Shown one piece after another: positions 40,451 to 49,262 of a stretch of DNA of 64,000 bases (position 1 is the stretch's first letter; each line of letters starts with the position of its first letter). Source of the DNA: an uncultured Candidatus Melainabacteria bacterium (GTDB taxonomy: Bacteria > Cyanobacteriota > Vampirovibrionia > Gastranaerophilales > Gastranaerophilaceae); NCBI GenBank assembly GCA_934754515.1, contig CAKVIG010000005.1:111163-175162 (forward strand), written 5' to 3'. Under the pieces are notes generated by a model. The model had not been told where the DNA came from. It did not search any database and saw only the letters and a program-made list of their open reading frames with translations. Position numbers and translations under genes: made by a program.

Positions 40451-43400
40451 ATGTCAAGTTTATCAATTCATGAAAAACGACAATTAGCGGAACAGCTTGC
40501 TCGTGAACAGTTGAGCAAGTCCGGTCAATATCGTTTTGGGATTCCGCAAAGTGTGTTGAATGCCAAAGCGAATGAATTCATGCGCCTTTCAGACAAAGAA
40601 ATTCAGAAAAAATTCAATGAATATTTTCAATCAACAGGTTTAAACGCAAAGCCAAAAGACTTGTGGGATTCAATGGGTTTAAATCTTGAACAAAAGAAAA
40701 AAGCCGAAGCGCACATGAAGGGGCTTCAAAAACAAATCAATACAAAATACATGCAGCCCCAAAAAGCTGTTTCTAAAAAATCTACAACTACAAAAAACGA
40801 ACTTCCAAGTGACGTAAAATTGGAAACTCGCCAAATTATTGTAAATATGTTAAAACAAGCTTATGCCAACAAAAACGAGGAATTCAGAACATATTTGCTC
40901 AACAATCGCGGAAATTTTGCGGAAGGCGCGATGGAGCTTCATGATTTGAGCTCAAAAATTGCAGACGGTTTGACGGATTTGGGTATAGTTGTAGTAAGAA
41001 GCGAAACGAGAGCTGAAATTCATGATAAACTTCTAAAAAAAGAAGCTGAAATAGATGTTTTAGCAGATTCAATTAAAGATGAAAAAGCTTTCAATGAACT
41101 TTTCAAAAAGTATTTTCACGAAGATTTTGATTATCAGACGGCATTTGACTATATCTGCGCAAGTTCAGAATTTACAACGCAAGATTCTGCAAATAAAATT
41201 AAAAAGTTTGATAAAAAATTTGAAAGTTTAGCAGGCAAAGACTTAAAATCAGCAGATGACTATATGGGCAACGCAAATCGTACCGGCGGTTTGTTGGATT
41301 TAGGTTTTCAAGTAGGTTTGATGTACGCATCCGGCGGATTCAGCGCAATTGCAAAATACGCTCAAATGACGGCAAAAGGTGGGGTTGAACTTGCTGAAAA
41401 CGTTGTAACAAAGGTTGCTGGCAAGAAATTTGCACAGTCTGCAGCAGGTAAAGCTGTTTCACAAGGTGTTGGAATTGTTTCTGCTCAGACAACAAGTGCA
41501 GGTGCAAACGCAGTAGCTTTTCAGACAACAAAAGTTGCAGAACTTGCAGGTGAAAGTATTGCAACTGGTCATGTTGATACTGAAAAAGCAAACGCAATTC
41601 TTGAAGGTACAGAAAGCTTGTTCAAGTTTGGTTACGTTGGCGGGGCGATTTCAGGACCTTTGGGGATGCAAGTTAAAGGTTTGACTACAAAGCTTTTGAA
41701 CAGCAAACCGATTATTAATCAGATTTTGACAAAGGGTATTACAAACAAACCGACTCCTTTGACTAGTGTTTTGAAAGATATTTCGGAACATTCAGAAGCC
41801 ATTGGTGAAGTTTTGAAATTCGGAACAGAATTTGGCATCAACGCCGGTTATATGGCTTATGATGAAGGCGTAAGCTACACAGACGCAATGGCAAATTTGG
41901 CACAAATGGATGGTGTTTCAAAGATGGTTATTGCAATGCTCGGCGGTAAAAATCTTGAGTTCTTGACTCCTAAAAAAGTTCAACAAATCAAAACCGACCT
42001 TGCGGGCTATAAAGTGAATGTCGCAATTTATGAAGGTCAAAAAGTATATTCAGTAAAGGATGCAAAAGGTAAAGAGACCGTTTTGGCGACTCCTGAAGAA
42101 TTGTTTATGTTTATCTTGGATAAAGAAGCACAAAATGTGGGCGTAAAGGCTGAAACTGCTAAAGCCGATAACACCCCTAACCCTCTCCCACAAGGAGCGA
42201 GGGAACAAGGCGAAGTGCGTACGGAAGGAACTAAAAAGCCTTATATAAAACCTAATACAGCAAAAAATAATTATACTATGTCTGAACCTCTTTTAGCGTC
42301 TGAAGTTGCAACAGAAACCACTGTGCCAAAAATTAACAATATACTTGATAAAGTATTTGACGAAACAACTATTCCAAAAACAAAAGCTATTTTGGAAGAA
42401 ATGGGTTTAACTAAGGAAGAAATTGCATCAATTGATTTAAAGGATTCGAATAAACAACGAGCTATTGAAGCTCTTAATAATGCTTTAAAATACATGCCTA
42501 AATTAAAAATGGAAATAACTAAAGATGAAATCTTAAGTTTCTTAAAAGCATCGAATGATGAAATTACTACTTTTTTATCCGGTGAGGCAAAATTCTTTAC
42601 AGATGATAACTGTAAGCTTCTTGCAAAACATGTAATTTTTGATGATGGTGGAGACTTAAGGGAGATATTTAATGATTATAATAACCCACAGGTTATTATG
42701 GAGTTATTGCCGGTTTTGACACAAAATGGCAAACATAAACTGCTTGGTTCTGAACTACAATTGCTTGGTTATTTTTTAGATAACCCTAATAACGTTGCAA
42801 AAATTACTCCTGAAAATGTTGATTTATTATATAAAATAAATGAAAAAATAGAAGATAAAAATTTTGCACTAGAGTTAAGCGATATATTAAATTTTGAAAA
42901 TACAACTCCTGAATTTGTTGACAATTATGTTAAAGAAACAAACCGCTTTGCCAAATTTGGTCTTAAAAAATTTTCAGAAAAGGATTTACAAGAAAGAATA
43001 AATATACGCAAAACTGTATCAGACTTTTTAGAAGAGTATCCTATCAATGTAACTACGTATGATTATATTAACAAACAAAATGCAAAATTGAGTGGTTCTG
43101 ATGTATACCGATTATCACAATATTCAAATAAAGCAGAAGTTCAAAAGTTTGTAAATTCTTTATCAACAAAAGCAAGAACTCAATTTTGTGGTTGTGCAGA
43201 TTTTGTTGATAAAGGTTTTCCGACTGAAAAGCTTGCAAATCTTCTAAATGAAGCAGTTAAAAATGATTTTGGTGAAATTAAAGATGGTATTTATAACCTT
43301 TTAAATAAAATGTTAGAAACAGGTTCTAAAGATTATAATAGCATGGTTGATTTAGTTATGGCTTATAAGGGAACAACGTGTTTAAGTTGGCTTGACAATG

Positions 43401-46400
43401 AAAAATATGTACAAGTAGCAAATGGTGATTTTAAAGGTGCTGTTAAATATGTTGAATTAGCCAAAGAATTAAAAATGAATCCAGAGTATTATAAAGATTT
43501 GATTTCGGATAAAGCTGCTGATTTTAATGTTGCAACAAGTAATTTAGCTTATGTTAAAGAAAATGGTATCGATATAAATTTGTATGATAGATATACATTA
43601 TTACGTGATAAAAAATTCAAGATCAATAATGAAAAAATAAAATATTTAGAAGCTCAAGGTATTACAAGATTAGATGATATGTATCTTTGTATTAATAAAG
43701 AGTTTGAATCTAATATATCCGTAGAAGAATTCAAGGCAAAGTTCGAATATATAAATGAATTTATTGCAAAAAATCAAAATACAAATTGGCAAAGACGAAA
43801 TTCTGATTATTTTAAAGTCGAATTTGCAAATAATGAATTATCAATGAAGCAAATAAGAGAATTGTTAGAATTGGCGGAAATTGGTAATTTATCTCCAACT
43901 ATGGTTTTGGATTTATTACAAAATACTAATAATTTGAAATATAAATTTGCAAAAAAATTATGCGCAGATAAAGATTTCCCGAAAGACCAAATTGCATATA
44001 TTATTGAAGCTACCAAAAAAGATAATTTAGCTTTTGCTGAAAAATTATGTGCCGATAAAGAATTCCCGAAAGACCAAATTGCTGATATTATTACAGCTAC
44101 AAACAAAGATAATTTAGCTTTTGCTGAAAAATTATGTGCCGATAAAGAATTCCCGAAAGACCAAATTGCATATATTATTACAGCTACAAACAAAGATAAT
44201 TTAGCTTTTGCTGAAAAATTATGTGCAGATAAAGATTTCCCAAAAGACCAAATTGCTAATATTATTAGAGCTACAAACAAATATAATTTAGCTTTTGCTG
44301 AAAATTTATGTGCAGATAAATATTTCCCGAAAGACCAAATTGCATATATTATTACAGCTACAAGCAAAGATAATTTAGCTTTTGCTGAAAAATTATGTGC
44401 AGATAAAGATTTCCCGAAAGACCAAATTGCTAATATTATTAGAGTTAGAAATAAAGATAACCAGGCCTTTATAGAAACCTTATGCGCAAATAAAAATGTT
44501 CCAAAAGATAAAATATGTGAAATCTTAAAAGCTACTGTAATTAATGACCCAAATGATGCAGGCGGGAACAACGGTAAAACTGATGCTAAAAAAGTAGATA
44601 GATATACTCGTTTATTCCAAAATCCTAATACTGCAAAATGGGCAGGCGATATGTTGAAACAAGGATTTGATATTGAAACTATATCAAAACTTGCACCAAC
44701 AAAACAAAGTTTCTTCACAGAAAGTGTTAAACCAACTGAAACAACCCAAAAAGTTGTTGAAGAAAAAGCTGTATCACCAATTGATGTAGTAAAACAAGAA
44801 ACAATTCAAGAATTCGAAAATTTAGGACTTGATACAAAACAAGCAAATGCTGTATTTAAATCTATTGCCAAAAATGGAGTTGTTGATACAAGCTTAAAAG
44901 CAAAAGCAATTGAATTAATAAACAAAGGTGTTGCTAAGAATAAAATTGGTGACATACTAAATTCTGCACAAATTACTGGCGAATTTAATTCTAAAATAGT
45001 TGAGGATTTTGTTTTATTACAAAATCTGGGTTTAAATCCTTTATTAGAAAAGAATTTAGCTGTTTTAAATAATATTTCAGGTGCTGATTGTGCCGTTAAA
45101 TTTAATTCCAAAGTTCGCAATCAAATAAAAGCAATGATTAACAATTTGCCTGATGCGGTAAAAATCAGTTTAAAAGAACAAAGAATTGAAATCGATTCTA
45201 TTCTAAAAAAACTTGATTCTCAAGTTGTTAGAACTAGCAACAATGTTCCAACCAGAGCAAAAGTAGAATCAGGCTTCCGTTCAAAAGCAAAAATCACCGG
45301 CTTCGAAAGAATTGTTGTTGATAAATACGAGCCAAATGAACAAGTATGGCGCAATGAGGACGCTACAAAAAAATGGGCAGAAGAAAAATATCTTGCATTT
45401 AAAAATAGAGAATATGTTTCTACAAGAAACACAGCTGAAGATCCTCAATTAGGTGAAAAAGTTACACAAAAGCGCAAAGAAATGCTTGAAGAATGGTATA
45501 ACTTTATGGAAACTAATGAAAACTTAAAGAACAATCCGTTTGTAAAAGTTATTTTGTGTGATTTTATTACAAAAGAACTTGAACCTGAACGTTCTACCAC
45601 ACCACCGGCTTTGAACAAAGATGTTGTAAAACAAATTTTAGGTGAAGCTGCTAATTCTTCTAATTTCTCATTTAGTAATGCTTATGCCAAGAAAATGAAA
45701 GAACTTTCTGCTAAAAACAGCCGAGGTCAACAAGTAGAAGTAAATGGCAGAAAAGGTACTTGGTATACAGTACCTAAAACAGACAGTTCTTCTCCTGATT
45801 TCAAAGCAAATGCTGCAAAAATCAGAGCATTTTCTGATGGAACAAACTGGTGTATAAGGACTTGGAATGCTGAGCCTTACGTACAAAGAGGTGCAATGCA
45901 CTTCTTTGTAGATGAAAACGGTTTGACTCAAATTTGTATCAGAGAACAAGGTGAGCCGGGAAGTGTTTATGAAATCCAAAAACGTCAACAAGACCAAACT
46001 GCACCGGTAGCTTACTTGGATGTAATTCAATCTTATATGAAAGAACAAGAATTAAAACCTCAAAGCTACTGTCAAGGTGAACTTGATAAAGCAATTAAAC
46101 AAAAACCTGAGTATGACAAATTAAAATCAGAATTAGATGTTTTGAATAATAAAAAAGATTACAAAGGTATTTTAGAAAAAATGGGTATAACTGTTACTAT
46201 TTTACCTGACGGAACATTTGAATTATCGCACTATACTTCTTATATAGATAAAATTGCATTAAATGATTTTGGTATTAATGAAAATGAATTATTAGCCAAT
46301 GTATCAAGAATAAAAGGTAATGCTAACTTTAAAGATTCTAACGCCACAACTCTTCCTAACTTAAGTGAAGTTGGCGGTATATTAGATTTTGGTTATGCAA

Positions 46401-46456
46401 ATATTTCTAACATTAAAAATCTAAAATCAATTAATGGTCAAGAAATTAAGTGGTAA
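40451..46456 (+). CDS. 2001-residue repeat protein, probable flagellar-regulon or secreted protein, unknown function
   Basis: ATG 40451 is chosen because the in-frame ATG at 40421 lies at or before the expected transcription start of the sigma-28 promoter. The N-terminus (MSSLSIHEKRQLAEQLAREQ) is helical with no signal peptide. An Ala/Gly-rich segment (about 285-460) has weakly hydrophobic, membrane-active-looking stretches. Residues about 573-594 come from an in-frame R6 repeat. Seven 29-residue repeats (consensus FAEKLCADK-FPKDQIA-IITATNKDNLA) occupy 1166-1368. Near 1796 a domain with SDGTNWCIRTW and AMHFFVDENG resembles the 'W-C' core seen in phage-type and PcfJ-like proteins. The C-terminus (LPNLSEVGGILDFG; NISNIKNLKSI) looks leucine-rich-repeat-like. 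Effector, toxin or adhesin roles are all possible. Confidence 0.8.
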   Translation: MSSLSIHEKRQLAEQLAREQLSKSGQYRFGIPQSVLNAKANEFMRLSDKEIQKKFNEYFQSTGLNAKPKDLWDSMGLNLEQKKKAEAHMKGLQKQINTKYMQPQKAVSKKSTTTKNELPSDVKLETRQIIVNMLKQAYANKNEEFRTYLLNNRGNFAEGAMELHDLSSKIADGLTDLGIVVVRSETRAEIHDKLLKKEAEIDVLADSIKDEKAFNELFKKYFHEDFDYQTAFDYICASSEFTTQDSANKIKKFDKKFESLAGKDLKSADDYMGNANRTGGLLDLGFQVGLMYASGGFSAIAKYAQMTAKGGVELAENVVTKVAGKKFAQSAAGKAVSQGVGIVSAQTTSAGANAVAFQTTKVAELAGESIATGHVDTEKANAILEGTESLFKFGYVGGAISGPLGMQVKGLTTKLLNSKPIINQILTKGITNKPTPLTSVLKDISEHSEAIGEVLKFGTEFGINAGYMAYDEGVSYTDAMANLAQMDGVSKMVIAMLGGKNLEFLTPKKVQQIKTDLAGYKVNVAIYEGQKVYSVKDAKGKETVLATPEELFMFILDKEAQNVGVKAETAKADNTPNPLPQGAREQGEVRTEGTKKPYIKPNTAKNNYTMSEPLLASEVATETTVPKINNILDKVFDETTIPKTKAILEEMGLTKEEIASIDLKDSNKQRAIEALNNALKYMPKLKMEITKDEILSFLKASNDEITTFLSGEAKFFTDDNCKLLAKHVIFDDGGDLREIFNDYNNPQVIMELLPVLTQNGKHKLLGSELQLLGYFLDNPNNVAKITPENVDLLYKINEKIEDKNFALELSDILNFENTTPEFVDNYVKETNRFAKFGLKKFSEKDLQERINIRKTVSDFLEEYPINVTTYDYINKQNAKLSGSDVYRLSQYSNKAEVQKFVNSLSTKARTQFCGCADFVDKGFPTEKLANLLNEAVKNDFGEIKDGIYNLLNKMLETGSKDYNSMVDLVMAYKGTTCLSWLDNEKYVQVANGDFKGAVKYVELAKELKMNPEYYKDLISDKAADFNVATSNLAYVKENGIDINLYDRYTLLRDKKFKINNEKIKYLEAQGITRLDDMYLCINKEFESNISVEEFKAKFEYINEFIAKNQNTNWQRRNSDYFKVEFANNELSMKQIRELLELAEIGNLSPTMVLDLLQNTNNLKYKFAKKLCADKDFPKDQIAYIIEATKKDNLAFAEKLCADKEFPKDQIADIITATNKDNLAFAEKLCADKEFPKDQIAYIITATNKDNLAFAEKLCADKDFPKDQIANIIRATNKYNLAFAENLCADKYFPKDQIAYIITATSKDNLAFAEKLCADKDFPKDQIANIIRVRNKDNQAFIETLCANKNVPKDKICEILKATVINDPNDAGGNNGKTDAKKVDRYTRLFQNPNTAKWAGDMLKQGFDIETISKLAPTKQSFFTESVKPTETTQKVVEEKAVSPIDVVKQETIQEFENLGLDTKQANAVFKSIAKNGVVDTSLKAKAIELINKGVAKNKIGDILNSAQITGEFNSKIVEDFVLLQNLGLNPLLEKNLAVLNNISGADCAVKFNSKVRNQIKAMINNLPDAVKISLKEQRIEIDSILKKLDSQVVRTSNNVPTRAKVESGFRSKAKITGFERIVVDKYEPNEQVWRNEDATKKWAEEKYLAFKNREYVSTRNTAEDPQLGEKVTQKRKEMLEEWYNFMETNENLKNNPFVKVILCDFITKELEPERSTTPPALNKDVVKQILGEAANSSNFSFSNAYAKKMKELSAKNSRGQQVEVNGRKGTWYTVPKTDSSSPDFKANAAKIRAFSDGTNWCIRTWNAEPYVQRGAMHFFVDENGLTQICIREQGEPGSVYEIQKRQQDQTAPVAYLDVIQSYMKEQELKPQSYCQGELDKAIKQKPEYDKLKSELDVLNNKKDYKGILEKMGITVTILPDGTFELSHYTSYIDKIALNDFGINENELLANVSRIKGNANFKDSNATTLPNLSEVGGILDFGYANISNIKNLKSINGQEIKW
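42171..42232. repeat. R6 element inserted in frame inside the 2001-residue gene
   Basis: ACCCCTAACCCTCTCCC with GGAGCGAGGGAA translates as NTPNPLPQGAREQGE, unlike its Lys/Ala-rich surroundings. The frame is kept. Confidence 0.7.
43946..44554 (+). repeat. Seven tandem 87-bp coding repeats (29 residues each)
   Basis: Units begin at 43946, 44033, 44120, 44207, 44294, 44381 and 44468. Units 2-6 are nearly identical at DNA level; unit 1 differs slightly and unit 7 is degenerate (FIETLCANKNVPKDKICEIL). Each unit codes a two-helix pattern with one Cys. Confidence 0.95.
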
Positions 46457-46461
46457 TAATC

Positions 46462-47634
46462 TTACATTCTTGGTGGCGGAGCGTCGTTGGATTTCTTTTT
46501 TCCGCCGCCTTTAATGCCGACAAGAACTTTTTCGCCTTCTTTTATATTATCGCCGATAACTTCTGTATAAGAATCATCACTTGCGCCTGTTTTAATATCA
46601 ATTCTTGCAAGTTTCAAACCATCCTTAATCCAAAGTCCTTGAGTCTTATATTTTTGACCGTCAGTTTTAGGAGTGAATTTTAACGCGATATTTGGAACGC
46701 AAAGAACATTTTCGTTTTTTGCAGTTATAATTGAAACATTCGCCGTCATACCCGGTTTAAGCTTTAAATCACTGTTATCAACAGTTACAATTACAGAATA
46801 AGTTACAACATTTGAAACCGTAGTCGGTGAAATTCTAACTTGTGTAACTTTTCCGTAAAATTCGCTGTTCGGATATCCGTCAAGCGTATAAGTTACATCT
46901 TGTCCTTCTTTAACTTCACCGATATCAGCTTCCGAAACATTTACTTCAATTTGCATTTTCTCTAAATCTTGCGCTATTGTAAATAATTCCGGTGCCTGAA
47001 AGCTTGCGGCAACCGGTTGTCCCAAGTCTATTTCACGAGAAATAATCATACCATCAACAGGTGCAGTAATTTTTGTATAATTCAAGTTAACCAAAGACTG
47101 ATTATATTGCGCTCTTGCTTGTGTAATCTTTGCTCTTGCTGCATTTACTTGCGCCAAATCTGCTTTATAATCAGCTTCGGCTTGGTCAAGTTCTGATTTT
47201 GGAACAAAACTTCTCGCATAAAGATTTTTGTAACGTCGAAGAGTTTTTGCACTCATTTCATAAGTCGCTTGTTTATTAGCCAAATCCGCTTGTGCAGAAT
47301 TTACAGAGGCTAAATTTTGGTCAACAGTCGCCTGGAAAGTTCTAGGGTCAATTTCTGCAAGCAATTGACCTTTTTTAACAACGGAATTAAAATCCACATA
47401 AATCGCGCTAATCAATCCTGAAACTGTAGAACCGACAGAAACTGTATTTACAGGGTTAATTGTACCTGAAGCTTCTACAACTTGAGTGATTGTTCGTCTT
47501 TCAATCGGCGCAGTTTCATATTCAACTTTGTTTTTCATCATGCCGGAAATCACCGTAAACACAATAAAAATGGTCACAATTCCTGCCGTTATATATCTTT
47601 TCTTTATCGTTTTAATTTTATCTAAAATCTTCAT
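46462..47634 (-). CDS. MacA/HlyD-family periplasmic adaptor
   Basis: Links an inner-membrane pump to a TolC-like channel. 390 residues: an N-terminal anchor (AGIVTIFIVFTVISGMM), a barrel-sandwich half (GSTVSGLISAIYVDFN, VKKGQLLAEID), a long coiled-coil hairpin (about 95-180), the second lipoyl half (ITAPVDGMIISREIDLGQPV) and beta-barrel and membrane-proximal domains. MacA-like by the VVEASGTINPVNTVSVGS start. It overlaps the TolC-like gene by 4 bp. No ABC or RND pump gene follows, so the partner is elsewhere. Convergent with the giant gene, 5 bp apart. Confidence 0.92.
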   Translation of the reverse strand: MKILDKIKTIKKRYITAGIVTIFIVFTVISGMMKNKVEYETAPIERRTITQVVEASGTINPVNTVSVGSTVSGLISAIYVDFNSVVKKGQLLAEIDPRTFQATVDQNLASVNSAQADLANKQATYEMSAKTLRRYKNLYARSFVPKSELDQAEADYKADLAQVNAARAKITQARAQYNQSLVNLNYTKITAPVDGMIISREIDLGQPVAASFQAPELFTIAQDLEKMQIEVNVSEADIGEVKEGQDVTYTLDGYPNSEFYGKVTQVRISPTTVSNVVTYSVIVTVDNSDLKLKPGMTANVSIITAKNENVLCVPNIALKFTPKTDGQKYKTQGLWIKDGLKLARIDIKTGASDDSYTEVIGDNIKEGEKVLVGIKGGGKKKSNDAPPPRM

Positions 47635-49175
47635 ACGTTATCCTTTTTGGAATTCTTTTGATTATTTTTTACGCTCACTTTATTTTTTTCTTGTTTCTTT
47701 AAATCCTTTTGGAAATCTTTAACATCTTCTACTGTCAAAGTTTCTTCTTGCGGAAGTGCAATTTCTCTTTCAAGTGTAGCTCTTGCTACGTTATAATTAT
47801 AAACCGCCTGAACATAAGAACTTTGAGCATTATTGTAATTCACTCTCGCATCCTGTAATTGAATATAATCACCCAAGCCAACGCTATATCGTCCGTCTGC
47901 AAGTTCCAGATTTTCTAAAGTTTGGCGAACTTTTGTTTCCAATAATGGAATTTGTTTTTCAAGTTGAATCATATCAACATAAGCACTTTGAATATCAAAA
48001 TACAAATTTTGATTAAGCAACTCAACTTCAGTTTTCGCAAGATTTAGTTGAGAATTTGCAATATCAACTTCGTGCTTAACTTGCATCATATTAAATGTTG
48101 TATTCAAATTCACGGAAACATTCATTCCACTATCCGCATAATTACGATTGTTTGCATAACTGTAACCTACTCCGCCTTTTAAATCAGGCAAATATTGACG
48201 TTTAGTAAGTAAAACGTATTGTCGCATTGCTTTAACTGTCGCATTAAGAGCTTTCAAATCAGGACGATTTTCTTTTGCGATGCTAACTGATTTTTCAAAC
48301 GTATAAGGATATTTTTGGAAAACATAATCCTTCAAGAAATCGGCTTTTTCAGCCTTTACAGCATAAGTCGCGCTTGAAACATCATCTGGCAAAGAAAGAA
48401 GCTTTTTGTAGTTTTCAATGTTTGTCAAACTCATCGGCACATAAGGATTGCCAAGGTTAAAAGTTTCCGTATTTTTTATACTATAACTCGGTGCATAAGC
48501 TACATACATAGAATTATTTAAACTTACAATCGCGTTTTTATAAGTGTTTTCGGCTTTAACGAGTGCGATTTTTGAGTCGCTCAAATTTACTTCTGCGTTC
48601 ACTAAGTCGATTTTGGATTTCAAACCCTCATCAAAATAAGCAAGCGTTCTTTGGTAGTTGCGTTCGTTAATCTGAACATTTAAACGTTCGACTTCCATCA
48701 AAGATTTTGCCGCCAAAACTCCGTAGTATTGAAGTTTTACGTTATAAATCGTTGTCAAAACCATTTCATCAAAATCAAATTCTGCTGCGATTTTGTTAAA
48801 TTTTTCCATTCTAATATTCGCATCAGTTTTACCGAAATTCCACAAAAGTTGTGATAAAGAAGCATCAAACCCCGGAAGCGTTCTTGTTTGATAGCTGCCA
48901 AAATTATGACTTCTTTCGCCAAAGCCCTGTTTATACCCTGCGCCCAAGCTTATACTCGGGAAATATGCAGATTTTGCAACTCCAACAGTTGATTTTGCAA
49001 CATCAAGATTTAAGATATATTTTTTGATTACAGGACTGTTATTAAGTGCGATTTTTATACAATCATTCAATCCCAAATCAGAATTTTGTTCAATTTTTAT
49101 ATTTTGTATTGCACCTGCTTGAAGGCTCAAGCTCAAACATAATACGACTATTACAAGCTTTATTTTATACTTCAT
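47631..49175 (-). CDS. TolC-like outer-membrane efflux protein
   Basis: Outer-membrane channel of tripartite export. 514 residues with a signal peptide (MKYKIKLVIVVLCLSLSLQA), the duplicated efflux repeats (SLGAGYKQGFG; GGVGYSYANNRNY), long helices (DIANSQLNLAKTEVELLNQN) and VGLGDYIQLQDARVNYNNAQ near the C-terminal half, with a Lys-rich tail. First gene of the pair with the MacA-like adaptor. A TATAAT-like box about 45 bp upstream suggests a normal leader. The extended Lys/Asn tail is unusual but not unique. Confidence 0.92.
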   Translation of the reverse strand: MKYKIKLVIVVLCLSLSLQAGAIQNIKIEQNSDLGLNDCIKIALNNSPVIKKYILNLDVAKSTVGVAKSAYFPSISLGAGYKQGFGERSHNFGSYQTRTLPGFDASLSQLLWNFGKTDANIRMEKFNKIAAEFDFDEMVLTTIYNVKLQYYGVLAAKSLMEVERLNVQINERNYQRTLAYFDEGLKSKIDLVNAEVNLSDSKIALVKAENTYKNAIVSLNNSMYVAYAPSYSIKNTETFNLGNPYVPMSLTNIENYKKLLSLPDDVSSATYAVKAEKADFLKDYVFQKYPYTFEKSVSIAKENRPDLKALNATVKAMRQYVLLTKRQYLPDLKGGVGYSYANNRNYADSGMNVSVNLNTTFNMMQVKHEVDIANSQLNLAKTEVELLNQNLYFDIQSAYVDMIQLEKQIPLLETKVRQTLENLELADGRYSVGLGDYIQLQDARVNYNNAQSSYVQAVYNYNVARATLEREIALPQEETLTVEDVKDFQKDLKKQEKNKVSVKNNQKNSKKDNV

Positions 49176-49262
49176 AAATTTATCTGTTTACTTTTAAACA
49201 CAATATTACTACTACATTATAAACGACAAGAAAATATTTATGTTCATTTTTTTAGATGAAAT

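Noticed and set aside
43946..44554. CRISPR array
   Set aside because: Repeats are contiguous, coding and 87 bp long, with no unique spacers.
43807..44718. 303-residue frame antisense to the giant gene
   Set aside because: An artefact of the 87-bp periodic repeats, which keep the opposite frame open; the sense frame continues far on both sides.
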